The notes under the pieces are model-generated. The model had not been told where the DNA came from. It ran no database searches and saw only the letters and a program-made list of their open reading frames with translations. A DNA stretch of 64,000 bases from Tausonia pullulans (lineage: Eukaryota; Basidiomycota; Tremellomycetes; Cystofilobasidiales; Mrakiaceae). This document shows positions 33,759 through 45,029 of this stretch, piece by piece (within the stretch, counting starts at the first letter, position 1; each line of letters opens with the position of its first letter). A program made the position numbers and the translations under genes. The DNA is taken from the NCBI GenBank assembly GCA_951802195.1, contig OX637626.1, forward strand, positions 496,001 through 560,000, read 5' to 3'.

Positions 33759-35821
33759 CTACTTGCAGACATACGTCCACCCCTTGGGGCCCTCAATCTT
33801 GCCCTCCTGAATGCCCGTCAGATGGCTCCACAGCGCGCGGGCGACGGGGCCGAGTCCACCTTCGCCCGTCGGGATGGTGATGTCGGTGATGCCGGCCGAG
33901 TCTCCGTTGGCCGAAGGGAGACCGATGCGCTCGACGGGGCAGATGACTTCGGGGACAGACCAATGCGTGCGTCAGAAAAAAAGCGGGGGGGGGCAGCACG
34001 GGAGGAGAGCAGCCAGGGAGAGCAAGGGAGAGGAGACACCCACCCGCCGCGGTTCCTGCACCAAAGACCTCCCGGATCTTGCCCTCCTTGTCCCACCGCC
34101 TGAGATCCTCCACGCCGAACTCGCGCTCCTCGACCAGGAGGTCGACGCCGTTGTTCTCCTTGGTAAGCCCAGGAACCTTGCCGGAGCGGGCGAGCTCGAG
34201 GAGCGAGGCGCGCGTGACGCCGGGGAGGATCTCGCCATTGAGTGGGGGGGTGATGAGGTGGGTCTCTGCGTCCCATCGAAACGGACTGTCGTCAGCTCGA
34301 CGCCAACAACAAGAGAGGAGGAGGAGAAAGGAGTCTCCGACGCACTGCCGTCCTCCGAGTCGGCATGAACAACAAACAAGTTCATCTGCCCGCACTCAGT
34401 GATCCTATCGCCCAAGCACCAGAGGTTCTGGTCGTAACCCTTCTGCTGGGCGATCTTCTGAGGGAGGAAGCAAGGCGCGTAGTTGAGCGCGAGCTTGTAC
34501 TGGCCGGTTCCACCGGGCCAGGAGCGGACTGTTGGAGGAGCAGAGGGTGGGGGGTGAGTTAAGGGAGTTTGCAGAGGAGAGGGATGGAGTGGAGGACTGG
34601 GAGAGGAACAACGGACCGGCGTCGGTGGTGGCGAGGAGGGAGACGGGCTTGAAGCCCTGGGGGAAGAAGGGTCCAACGGGCGAACAGCTTGCAGGGTATG
34701 CGATGGTCAGTCGGATAAGGATGAGAAACAGACAGAGACAAGCACCCCTTGCTCACATGACATAGAGGAGGCAGTCTTCCGAGGCTCCAACGCCGAGCGT
34801 CGGGCGGGTGCCGATCATTGTCGGCCGGAGGTAAAGCGAGTAAGGCGGGGCCGGGATGAAGTCTTCGTTGACTTTGACGAGCGTGGCGATAAGCTCGATG
34901 AGCTTGTCGGCGTCGAAGGTCTAGAGAGGGAAGAGGAAGCGTCAGTGTGTGCACGATGAGGGGTGAAGTGGCAGGTCGACCACCCACAGGGAGGGCGACG
35001 CGCGCAGCGCTGGACTGCATGCGGGCTGATCATGGAATCATAGGGCGGAGGGGAAAGTCACGTCAGCGCCTTCCTTCTGATGACAGAGATATATCTGCTT
35101 CGAGGCGCACCCATGTTGCGGTCAGGCCGGAAGAGGACAGGCTCCTGGCCGTCGGTCTTGTAGGCCTTCATGCCTGAGAGCGCGAGAGAGGGCACAGCAT
35201 GTCAGGGATATCCCACTTGCTCATGAGAATAAGCCTTCTTCCAAAAACTCACCCTCAAAGAGCGAAGGCGCGTAGTGAAAGACGGCAGAAGCGGGTGACT
35301 GATGTGAACCAAGGTCGGACGGTGGTCGAGTCAGACAGAGACAACGGCTGGACACACAGCCGACAACGAGCGCGGCCAGCCGCACGCACCAGGGAAAGAG
35401 GGCCATAAGGGACGATCTCGGGAGCGCCCCACCCGATGCCGGGGGTGTGCTTGATGAGGAGCATGTGGTCGGCCTGTTTTGAAAGCGGAGGGGTCAGCGC
35501 TCTCAGTCGTTGGTCGTCGGTTGTCAGTCATCGGGTGACCTCCGACGACAACGCGTGGGGACCGCCGACGAGTCGCGGGCACGCCGAGGAGAGGACCGAC
35601 AAATTCAGCCCCCCAGACAAGCTTCTCAGGAAGGGTCGAAGGGTTCTCCTTCTTGGTGATAGTGAGCTTGGAGGGCTGATGAAGCACACCGGAGAGAGCA
35701 AAGGACACGCCGAGGCCGGAGACACGTCAGTCGAACCGTCAAACGTTGTACGCGCCTCGGGCGGCAGGAGTAGACTGACGTCGATGTCCTGCCAAGCGGC
35801 AGCCTTGGACGTTCCGTTCAT
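33759..35821 (-). CDS. Branched-chain amino acid aminotransferase (PLP fold IV)
   Basis: BCAT interconverts Val, Leu and Ile with their keto acids. The start at 35819-35821 gives MNGTSKAAAWQDIDVSLLLP. Blocks: LTITKKENPSTLPEKLVWGA, ADHMLLIKHTPGIGWGAPEI, SASAVFHYAPSLFEG-like sequence, MKAYKTDGQEPVLFRPDRNM, RMQSSAARVALP, FIPAPPYSLYLRPTMIGT, GGTGQYKLALNYAPCFLPQK (PLP-binding Lys after Tyr) and YDQNLWCLGDRITECGQMN. TPPLNGEILPGVTRASLLEL and REFGVEDLRRWDKEGKI follow, and the end is GPKGWTYVCK with two consecutive TAG codons at 33756-33761. About nine introns. The N-terminus is not obviously a mitochondrial presequence, although the upstream frame is open, so a longer mitochondrial form cannot be excluded. 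Confidence 0.85.
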
Positions 35822-36060
35822 GCTGGGTCGTCTCGAAGGGAGGAGAAAGAGGAGGGTTCGGGGTGGTGGGCTGAGGTTGCAAGCAAGATAAAGGCCCGCG
35901 CTCCTTTCTTTTGGACAGACGGACGCGCCCTTCGTCTCTCGCGGCCGCACTTGTCTAGGGCTGTGAGCCAAAGGCAGCGACGCCTCGCTCTCGTGGTGTC
36001 CCGGCGCTCTCTTGCTCTTGCTCGCTTCCTCCCCATCCGCCATCACCCATCCACCATACC
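35822..36060. promoter_or_regulatory. Divergent promoter BCAT / rhodanese
   Basis: 239 bp separate outward-facing start codons. Both strands are pyrimidine-rich immediately before their own ATG. Shared control is inferred from spacing only. Confidence 0.5.
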
Positions 36061-36845
36061 ATGTTCCGCCGCTCGCTCCTCTCCCTCGCTCGCCCAACAG
36101 CCGCCGCTGCCTCTTCCTCCCTCCTCCGGGCGCCGGCCGCGTTCTCCTTCTCGGCGGCTGCCGCTGCCGCCCGACCCGCCGTCGTCGTACCTTCGGCCCG
36201 GTTCCTCCACAAGATCTCGGCGACGCCCATCTCTCAGCTCAAGCATGACTGGGCTGACAAGGGCCCTATCGACTTTGAGGGTGTCTCCCAGCTCGTGGAG
36301 CAGAACGCGCCGGTCCGTCTGGTGTCGTAGTCTCGCTGCAAAAGGTGTCATCGGCTGACCTCTTCCTGACCTGTTTCCTTTCCCTTTCCCCTTTCCCGTC
36401 CTCCCCCCGCCCTTATCCTCCCCCCCTCTCAGGATGTGACGATCCTCGACGTCCGCGAGTACAACGAGATCGAGCAAGGCAAGATTCCCAATGCGCTCGG
36501 CCTTCCTCTCTCCGTCCTACCCGAGGCGATCAAGCTCCAACCTGAGGACTTTGAGCGGACGTACGGGTTCCGCAAGCCCAAGCGGGACGAGCGGGTCGTC
36601 GTGTACTGCCGGAGCGGGAAGAGGTCGCAGTCTGCGTTGGAGGCGATGATGGAGGGGGCGGAGGTGGACAACCGGTTCACCAAGTGGGTAGGAACAGACA
36701 GACGAAGGACGAGGTGGGCGATTGGGTCAGACCAGCTGACGCAAGCCTGCTTCCTCTCAGCGTCCGGAACTACACGGGGAGCTGGCTTGACTGGTCGTCC
36801 AAGTACCAGCCGAAGGAGGAGGAGGACGACGACAAGCAGTGGTGA
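36061..36845 (+). CDS. Mitochondrial single-domain rhodanese-like sulfurtransferase
   Basis: Exons 36061-36312, 36433-36683 and 36761-36845 join in phase to 195 residues. The N-terminus MFRRSLLSLARPTAAAASSS has Arg/Ser/Ala but no acid, a classic mitochondrial presequence. The domain follows: ISQLKHDWADKGPIDFEGVS, DVTILDVREYNEIEQGKIPN and VVVYCRSGKRSQSALEAMME, with the catalytic Cys in CRSGKR. It ends NVRNYTGSWLDWSSKYQPK plus an acidic tail. The persulfide-forming loop is complete, so an active sulfurtransferase is expected. The donor in vivo is unknown. Confidence 0.85.
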
Positions 36846-38948
36846 GCTGGCGTTGGTGGAAAGAAATCGGAGGGAAACGAGGCATGACGTGCTCAAAGCA
36901 AGCCCGGCGAAAGGTGGAAGGGACGTCTGTCCATGAGCCAAGCCGGATGTGCTGTTGGATTCGGGGTGTAATATTGTGTTTCCGCGCTGGCCTGGCACTG
37001 AAGCGAAGAGATGCATGGGTTCACCGAGGCAAGAGCGCCAAGGAGAGGGCATGGGAGCGAACGACGAGATGGAACAGACATGAGATCCGTCCTGCAGTCG
37101 TTCGGACAACGCCGACCCATTGGGGCCCCGGCGACCACGGCCGCCGGGTCCTCTAAATGGTCTGTGGCTGTCCCTCTCAGCGCGACGCTGTGAGGCGAGG
37201 ACGCGGTCTCTGAGTGCGCTGGGGGACGAGGCATGGAGGCACGCCCTGGCTGGGAGCAGGCGGGCGGCCGCCCTTGCTCCGACGTGAGTTGTCGATGGGA
37301 TGAGCGGCGCCGAGGTGGCCGGCTCGGCGGGAGTGGGCCTGGGCGGACGGAAATCAAGAAAGAGCGCGTCCTCCTTCCTGACCTCGACCGACCGCCAGAG
37401 ACCCGTCAACCCTCTCACCTCGCCCCCTTCCGTCCCCGTCCTCCCCCTCTCCCCCCTCCGACCGTACCGCCCGGCTTCATCCTGGTGAGTCTCTTTGCCG
37501 GCTGGTCCTCCGCGGCAGCCACGGCGCCTTGCACGCTGTGGTCGCCCGACCTCGATGCTGGCACGCACCCACTGCGACCTCCCCTCTTGCTCGCTGGCTC
37601 CTGCTCTCTCTCTTGCTCGGCCGGGCTGGGCGCGTTTCCTCCCCTGCCTGCGAGCGAGCGCCAGCAAGGGCCATTGCGGCCCGCGAGATGCTCCGTGCTG
37701 GTGCTGACTTTGGCTGCTTCTGCCACCTTCCTGCTCCCCTGCTCGCCCACCCCCCGCCCCTCTGCGCCTCCTCGACCTCGTGGCCACCTCGCTCTCTTCG
37801 ACCCCGCAGCAGCCGTCCTCTCTCATAGTCCCGTCCCCGTCCCCTCCCTCGGTCGGCTCCCCTCGCTAGGTTCCTCAACGGACCCCCCCCCCCTAGACTG
37901 CAACCAGCTTCTTTCGCGCCCACCGGACGCTCGTCGCACTCCTTTCTGTCCTGCTCGTTACCCCGCAAGCTCGCCGCTCGCCCGCCTCCTCGGTCCCCGC
38001 CCTCGCGTTTGCCAGCCCGCTCCTCGCGCTTTCACTCAGGGGTCGCCGCCCTCCCTTTTTCGCTCGCCTCGCTCCCCCTGGTCAGCTTCCCTAGCGGCAA
38101 GAAGGACCAGCTTCATCTTCCTTCCTTTTCTCCCCCCTTCGGTGTCCCCAGTCGTGCGTGAGTCCCTCTTCTCTCGGCCCTCGGCTTTTCTCCGTCCGTC
38201 CTTCGGTCCGCGGCCGGCCCCAAACGTTCCATTCCCTCGTCGCGGCGAGCCTTCCCCACAGAAGCCAGCGAGCGTCGTCGGTCGCGCTTCGCCTCCACCC
38301 CGTCGCCCGTCCTGCGCTCGCTGGCACGTCTACACGGCGGGCGGGCTCCTCAGCAGCGAGGGCACGACGGTGCCTCCGTGGGCCTGTGGATCCGCGTTGT
38401 CTCCCGCCCCTCCGTCCCTTGTTTCGTAGGTCGATCCGACTCGCTGACGCCCGACGCGCTTGCCTTGCGATGCTCCCTCCGCTCTCTCCTCGCTCGCTTC
38501 TGCTCCCCTCCCAGTCCGGCGCTCTTCTGCCCGTTCCACCCCGGACCTTGCCTCTGTTCGCTTTCCTCGATCTCCGCTTGCTACGCACTCTTTTCGTACG
38601 CTCGAGACTCTTCTTCCTGACATCTGACATCCCCTCTCGTGAGTCACGTTCTCGCTCGTCTTTGTCCTATCCCCACTCTGGGCCCGTCCCGGCGGGCGGG
38701 CGGGGGGGGGGGGACGAGATTCGGGTCAGTCACGACCGGATCGATCTCGCTGACGACGTTGCTTCCCATCTCCCTGACCCCCCTCAAATCATCGCTGCCC
38801 ACTGAACTCCTCATCGTCTTCTCCCGCTGTCGTCTTCTTTCCTTGCTATGTTCCGGCCCTTGTTCTCGCCCTCCGCCTCACATTCCCCGCCGCCTCCCCC
38901 TGGCTGCTCCAAAACCCCTGGCTGCCTTCGTCCCCTGGTTCATCCAGC
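36846..38948. promoter_or_regulatory. 2.1 kb pyrimidine-rich leader/promoter of the Bni4-like gene
   Basis: From about 37370 to 38940 the plus strand is dominated by C and T, with C11 at 37883-37893 and G12 at 38702-38713. Two long open frames on opposite strands overlap here (37233-38429 plus; 36429-37826 minus). Both are low complexity (Pro/Arg/Ser) without a domain, so I treat them as artefacts of high GC. Long upstream regions and 5' leaders of this kind are common ahead of fungal regulatory genes. Confidence 0.45.
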
Positions 38949-41900
38949 ATGCTCGTCCTCGACCGCTCCCAGTCCCACCTCCCTTCACTGTCGACGTCTT
39001 CCTCCGCTCCGCGCCCTTCGCACACCCAGCAGCGGCCTTCCATGACCAAGAGCGAGTCGTTCGATGTTCCTTCGCGCGCGCGGTCGACGCCGCCCGTCCT
39101 GGGGCCTGCGAACCAGAATCAGCCGCAGCAGCTCCACCACCCCCATCAGCAGCCGGCTCAGCAACACCACAACCACCATAACCATCAGAATCACCAAAAC
39201 CAACCCCCGCAACAGCAGCAACATCAGTATTCTCCGTCGGCAGGCCTGTCCTTCCAGCAGCCAGGCATGAGCCCTCAGCAGCTGCAGTGGATGCACCACC
39301 ACCAGCAGCAAACCGGTTGGAACCCCGCTGCAGGCTTCTATGGAGCGCCGTTTGGGCCTCAGCAGCAGCACCAGATGTACCAGCAGCAACAGCAGAACCT
39401 CCAGGCTTGGGCGGCTGCCTATCAACAGACGGTGAGTTCTTTCTTTTGCACGCACGAAGAGAGGATGGGCGGACGGAGGCAACACACGTTCGTCTGTGAG
39501 ACGCTTGTGTCCGTGTCGGTGCCACACGAAGAACGCATGCACGCCATCTCTCCTCTGTCTGTCTGTCTGTCTGTGTCTGTCTGTGTCTGCCTGTCTCTCT
39601 TTCTTCTTTCTCTTTCTCTCTTTCCTCGTGTGGTGTTTTCAGCTTAGTGTTTGCCTAAGATGAGGGGCTGATACGTTGATTCCCTCATTCCGGCTGCTGT
39701 TAGATGATGACGAGCGGCGCTGGAGGATCCCCGCTCGCGCCCTTCCCGGGTCAGTTTGGCGGAGGCAGCCAGCTCCAACGGCCTCCACCCCACATCGATT
39801 CTCATCGCCGACGGACCTCGTCAGGCCCGACCCCTCAGCAGACGACGCACGAGGTCTCGTACTTCCCCTCGTCGTCTTCGTCGGCGCACCTGCATCACCG
39901 TCCCTCTCCCTCTTTCACACACCATCACTCGTTTTCGGGTCAGCAGCCGGCTCATGCCACTGCTCCCTGGCCCTCGACGCCGACGAACCAATCGACACCA
40001 GTGTCATCCGCCCCGTCTTCGGAGACGGCGTCGACCGCCCCGGCCGCGGGAGGGTTCCACCCGTATCGCCGGCCAGACCGGAGAGTGACGAGCGGGAGCT
40101 CGAGCAGCCTTCGCGATGCCCAACCGGCGTCGTCGGTGCCTGCCGATATCGTCCCACCGACGCGACCGTACGCGAGACATGAGGCCCAGCGATCCGACAC
40201 GAGCGTCGCGTCGGTCTCGTCGTCGAGTGGTGCCAAGCGGAGGGACCAGCAGCATGGAAGGTCTGACTCGCTTGCTCCGCCGCAGCACGGCCGCTCTGCC
40301 GCTGCTGGGACCGGGACCTCCCCGACGCGAGCAGCGTCCACCGACCACGCCAGGGCCGCGTCTCTCTCATCGTCCGCTGGTAACTCGTCTGGCGGCGGAT
40401 CCATTTCGTCCCTCGGCGCCGTCGTGGGCAACACTACCAAACCTTCGCCGGCTCCGGCACCGGCTGCGCCCCCTGGCGCAGCATCCTCGCCTTCCCACTC
40501 GGCTTCGTCCTCCACCAGCACCCCTGCTGGAGCCTCCGCCACGACATCGGCGGCCGGTCCTTCCCCTCTTTCCCAGCGCCAGCCGGTGGCCAGCGAGCCG
40601 GCGGCGCTCTCCCCCTCACCGGTCCCTGCAGCTGCCGCGCAGGCTCCGACGCCGACGATGGTCAAAAGCGGTGGCCTCATGGGTCGTCTCAAGGGCAAAC
40701 TCGGCAACAGCACCGATGACTCTTCGTCCTCTAAAAAGAAAGCGGCCACTGCCTCCGCCTCCGGTCCCTCCCACCCTTCCTCCTCCTCCCGCTCCTCCAC
40801 CCCGACCCCTCGGGCCATCTCCTCCCCCACCCCCTCCCCTTCGACCACCTCCTCCCGGCCTCAAACCCCAACCTTTACCTCCACCCCCGTCGCCAATTCC
40901 GACGACGCCTCCACTCGGACGACCAGCGGTGCGCCCAAGCGGTCCCGCTCGCTCTTCAACATGAAGAACGCCTCCACGGACAACATCTCGATTGCCTCTG
41001 CGGCGTCGAGCGCTTCGATGATGATAAGAAAGATCGGATCGTTTGGCAAGCTTGCGAAGCGGAACAGGTTGGGCCCCTCCCTTCTTACTCTCTCCTTCCG
41101 ATCGCGCCTTGCAGCTGGCTGACCTCTCTCGTCTCCTGCGGTAGTCTCGCCGGCATCTCCAACATTTTCAAAGACAAGGACCGCAAGGGCGAATCTCAAG
41201 ACGACGGGGTCCTTGGCAGCGACTCGACCAAGAAAAAATCCGGCAAGCTCTCCGGCTTCCGCTCCCGCAAGGCCGAGATTGCCTCGCCCTCCATCACGCA
41301 TTTCGCCGCCGAGCAAGACCGGAACCAGTACGATGAGAATCGGCCTGTGACGGGGCTGTCGCCGGCCGCCAAGCTGGCGAGGCAGCACACGCTGAGGGCC
41401 AAGGCGGAGGAGAAAGAGGCGGCCCAGAGACAGTCGATGGTTGTCGAGGAGGATGCAGCGGCTGCAGCAAGGAGTGAACGGAGGCCGAGCATCGAGGTGC
41501 CGGATACTTGGGCGAGGAGTACGGTCAATTCGCGCGCGGGCATCCATGGTGGTGCAGCTGGTGCGACCGCTGGTGGACGCATCAGCGAGGACAGCCTTCT
41601 CGAAAGCGAGGATGATGGTGAGATAGGGTACGCCGGGAAGTACCACCACCAAGGGGGTGAGACCCTGGACGATGACGACGACGACGAGGAGCTCGCCCAT
41701 CGGATAGCTCACATTGGGTTTGGAGCAGGTCAGGAGGAGGAGTACGAGCGATGGGGGGATGTCGCTCCTCCTCCGGCACCTGTGACTCCCGTCCGGGGCA
41801 TCCTCAAGCAGACATCGTCGTACGGACCTCCGACCCTCCCTCCGTCGCTCCTCGATTGTGATGGGGCAGAAGAAGATCCGCTCGTCGGTCCCGAGCCGGT

Positions 41901-42553
41901 CTGGAATCGGATGCGGTCCAACTCCACCGACCAGCACGGCAATACGGGCAATGGTGGCTATCTTGCTTCGCCTGGCGGACTCACTCGCATCCCTTCGCCG
42001 GACCCGGACCACATCGACGGCCTTCACCACAATCACCCTCAACGGACCGCTCCTCACTCTCCTCCCATCGATGCCGCCGTCGGGGACGCCTACGACCCCT
42101 TCTCGCCTAACTTCTCCCCCTTCGACCAATCCGCCAATACTAACTTCAACGCGGAGAAACGACTCTCCTTCCCTTACTCCAACCCTGCCGCCAACGCCTC
42201 GGCCCCCTCGCTCTCCCAGCGACCCACCGCCGGCCGATCGACAAACCGGAATGTGACGGGATCCTTCGCGCCGCGGAAAACGCTTGTCTGGGCGCCCAAT
42301 TGTGCGGTCTACCATACTTTCCATGGCAGCGAGTACGATCGGAGGAGCGAGCCGGCAACGTGCAATCGGCTCACTCCCCAGCTTGCGTCGGAAATCAAGG
42401 CAGTGAGTTGTTGAACAGCGAGCCCTGAATCGCAACTCGTGAGATTGACTTTCAATCTTGCTTTTGCGCACCCTATAGTTCCTCAACCAGTACAAGCTCG
42501 AGGAGATGGAGGTCCACCCGGCCTCGCATGCCTACACCCAGTTTTTCACCTGA
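38949..42553 (+). CDS. Bni4-like protein phosphatase 1-docking scaffold
   Basis: Exons 38949-39431, 39704-41067, 41145-42402 and 42479-42553 join in phase to 1059 residues. Most of it is disordered: a Gln/His-rich N-terminus (for example QQQQHQYSPSAG), Ser/Pro/Ala-rich centre, and short basic blocks such as GGLMGRLKGKL and GSFGKLAKRN with SLAGISNIFKDKDRK. The only conserved fold-like part is the last ~75 residues: RKTLVWAPNCAVYHTFHGSE, YDRRSEPATCNRLTPQLASE and IKAFLNQYKLEEMEVHPASH, ending TQFFT. This resembles the C-terminus of yeast Bni4 and its filamentous homologues, which tethers PP1 (Glc7) to septins and chitin synthase at the bud neck. KTLVW fits the RVxF PP1-docking pattern. The family call comes from memory and is moderate. 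Confidence 0.65.
39555..39632 (+). repeat. (CTGT)n microsatellite plus pyrimidine tract in an intron
   Basis: Repeats of CTGT/CTGTGT from about 39555 to 39592 run into an uninterrupted C/T tract. They lie in the 272-nt first intron of the Bni4-like gene, the longest of its introns. Confidence 0.85.
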
Positions 42554-42925
42554 ACCGCCAGTCCCCTCTTTCCTACCCTATGCATTCCTCTTCCTCTGTG
42601 TCCTCTCTCTCGTCCCTCTCCCATGTTTCCAATCAGCCTGTACCCTGCCAGCCCCCCCTCTCCCCCTCCCTTCCCCCTCCCTCCCCCCTCTCCTCCTGTT
42701 CCGTTCTTTTACATGTCCTCTCTTCTCTTCTCATCTCATTCACTCACCTCACGCTTCACCTGCCCCTGACCTCATTCTTACTCAGCATGCTCCCACCTTT
42801 TGCTTCTCCTTCCCTCTCTCCGTTCCCATTCAAACCCACCTTAAACTCACTTGGACACACTCCTCCTCGGACATGATCACACCAAAACCATTCATACTGC
42901 CATTTGCCCAAATCTCTCCCATTCC

Positions 42926-42964
42926 TGCTCGCTCGCTCGCTCGCTGGCTCGTTCGTTCGTTCGT
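42926..42964 (+). repeat. CTCG/TTCG tetranucleotide microsatellite
   Basis: Tandem GCTC units followed by GTTC units downstream of the Bni4-like gene. Confidence 0.85.
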
Positions 42965-44140
42965 CCCCTCCAATGCCCTTCTTGTCCATCTGCACCGCTT
43001 GTTTCTCTTATCGATTTTGTCCCCATCAAGTTCAAGCTCGTTGTTGCTCATGCATGCATGGACCTGTCTCGCTTCTCCCTAGGAGTCACTCTCCTCTTTA
43101 TGGAGAGAGCCCCCCCCCCCCCCACGTTCCCGTCAGCTGGAGCGAGCCCCCGCCGCCGTCATCAGCTTCGAGCGTCTGTCCCCTCGCTCCTTCGCTCGTG
43201 CAGCGGAGAGAGAGCGCCAACCGGTCGACAGGCTGAGCCCGCAGTCGATCGGAGTCTAAGCATGCGCAGGCGTACGCCCGCCTGCGGACCCCTCCCGCAA
43301 GCATGGTTGCAAAGCACAGCATGTTCCTCGTGCACCCACCATCCGCCTCTCACTCAACCCCCCCCCCCCCCCTGCCTATCTCGGGCATTGGCCGACGACG
43401 TCATCCATCCGTCCACCACCCTGTTTTCGCGCGCGTCACTCTCTCCTTCCCCCTCCCCCCCCCCCCCCCCCCTAAACAACCGGCCTAAGGATGAAGCGCG
43501 GGCAAGGGGTTTCCGAGATGGGTCCATGGAGGGGCGAGTTCCTCGGTGGATGGCAAAGCTTGATGGAGATGACGTTGCCGCAACGGGCGAGGCGGCATGC
43601 ATGATGGTCGGTCCGTTGGTCGGTCTCGCGCCAGCGTTGTCTTGGCCGGTCTGGTCTCCTCCTCAGCGCGAAGGGACGTATTTATAACACGAATGAGCTG
43701 CGTGGGGAGGGGGGGGGGGGGCTGGAACGGTTCTCTCCGAGCGGCGTAGAGCGGCGTAGAGCGGCCTGGTAGGGGACGACGGGTTGCGAGTCGACCCTCG
43801 GCCGGTGCTTGCGCAACGTCGTTCCGTGAGCAGTTCGACGCATTCCGTCTGTTCGGGGCTGTAGATGGGGATAGAGTCAGGGCTGAGAGGTCAGGAGAAG
43901 GAAGACGGACGGGCAGAGGGAACAGCTGGATTGACAGCAGACTGACCGACCCAGCCCTAGACGGCAAAGAGGGAGAAGGGGGGGGGGGGGGGGGGCGGAG
44001 AGGGAGTCAAACTGTTCGGTCTTGGAACACAAACGCCTATAGACCAATGTACTGGCGGAAAGAGTCTAGGATCAGTCTCCTTCCTTGTGACACTCCCAGA
44101 TCACGAGTGAATGAGGGAGAGAGCTTACGTTCGAATGAGG

Positions 44141-44195
44141 GGGTCGGTCTGTCAACGCGGCGGGGGTCGGTCTGTCAACGCGGCGGAGGTCGGCC
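44141..44195. repeat. 23-bp tandem repeat, about 2.3 copies
   Basis: The unit begins gtcggtctgtcaacgcggcg. Copies start at 44144 and 44167, with a partial third at ~44190, just beyond the 3' end of the TEN1-like gene. Confidence 0.85.
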
Positions 44196-44296
44196 TCAAG
44201 CGAATGCTTGGCGGTGGCCATCTGTTGCGCCTGAAACCTGTCCTTCCTCTCCTAAAGCGAAGCAGAGGCCAAGGTTTGCTGAGGAACCCTCCTAGC

Positions 44297-45029
44297 TCAG
44301 CCACTCGGCTCCGAAGTGACAGCAGCGGCCAGCCTTTTGTCCCCCTCCGTCCTCCTAGCCGTCGTCACCGCCGCGGCCTCCTCCCAGCGCGCGAGGTCCA
44401 GCTCGTCCGACTCGCGGTAGCCCTTGCAGACGATGGCGCGGAGTATCTGGCCGCCCGAACTGAGGCGCAGCGTTCGAAGGAAGAAGGGAGGGAGATCACG
44501 TGGGATCGGGGGGACAGCATGGCGCTGCGAGGCGAGAAAGAGAGAGCGGCACGTCGACGCGTCGAGAGAGCCAATCTGTTAGCCCACATTCCGTGTACCC
44601 GTAGGGCAAGTAGGAAGGAGGTGGAAGGAATGCTACTTGACGACTCACCCCAACGATTTCGAGCTCCCCCATTGCCATCCACATCGTGCCCTCGCTGTGA
44701 TCATGAATAGCGCCGTAAGGAGGCTCGAAGCAGAGCGAAGGATCGACCCATAGCCCCCGAGCGCCGTCATGGGCTACGAGAAGGAGAAGTCCGGCCTCGT
44801 CATGGTAGTAGACAAGCCTGAGGGACCGTCGGAAGGGAAGTGGGCCAGGGAAGGAGGTCAGCATGCGTTGCGATGGAGACATGCCCACCCGTCTGCTTGC
44901 AACCGACCTGCCGGCAACGCGAATCTTGGTCCCCGAGGGCAAGGGCTCGGCGGTCAGGGAGCCGATGGAGCGGACATGGGCGGGCAAGGGCTTGTTGGAG
45001 GTAGCCTCGACGAAGGCGCGTTTCGACAT
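44297..45029 (-). CDS. TEN1-like OB-fold protein (CST telomere-capping candidate)
   Basis: The start is ATG at 45027-45029: MSKRAFVEATSNKPLPAHVR then SIGSLTAEPLPSGTKIRVAG. After an intron (about 44910-44823) the frame gives RLVYYHDEAGLLLLVAHDGA, GLWVDPSLCFEP and HSEGTMWMAMGELEIVG. After a second intron comes ILRAIVCKGYRESDELDLAR with WEEAAAV, ending SEPSG with TGA at 44297-44299. The order strand(KIRVAGRLVYY)-strand(LLLLVAHDG)-strand(LWVDPSL)-strand(TMWMAMGELE)-strand(ILRAIVCK) is a small OB barrel, as in TEN1, the smallest CST subunit. TEN1 evolves fast, so the call rests on architecture and length (~145 residues). RPA3 or another OB protein is the alternative. Confidence 0.5.

Larger units (their letters stand above)
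42554..44296. other. 1.7 kb convergent spacer rich in C and G homopolymers
   Basis: No gene found. The longest frame (42851-43687) has no domain and crosses homopolymers. The region holds C14 (43110-43123), C15 (43358-43372) and C18 (43455-43472), then G13 (43709-43721) and G18 (43978-43995). It also has two copies of gcggcgtaga at 43741-43760. Confidence 0.7.

Noticed and set aside
36429-37826. 465-codon minus-strand open frame
   Set aside because: Antisense to the rhodanese exon 2 and to the leader; Arg/Gly/Ser-rich without any motif.
37233-38429. 398-codon plus-strand open frame
   Set aside because: Low-complexity Pro/Ser/Arg/Leu composition, no domain, overlaps an even longer antisense frame; explained by high GC and C/T asymmetry.
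39952-40848. 298-codon minus-strand frame
   Set aside because: Shadow of Ser/Pro/Ala codons in the Bni4-like gene.
40861-42495. 544-codon minus-strand frame
   Set aside because: Shadow of the Bni4-like exons, whose phases join perfectly on the plus strand.
42851-43687. 278-codon frame across the homopolymer spacer
   Set aside because: Crosses several C runs and encodes Pro-rich noise.
43741-43765. gcggcgtaga direct repeat as a mobile-element end
   Set aside because: Only two adjacent copies, no partner copy at a distance and no coding content between repeats.
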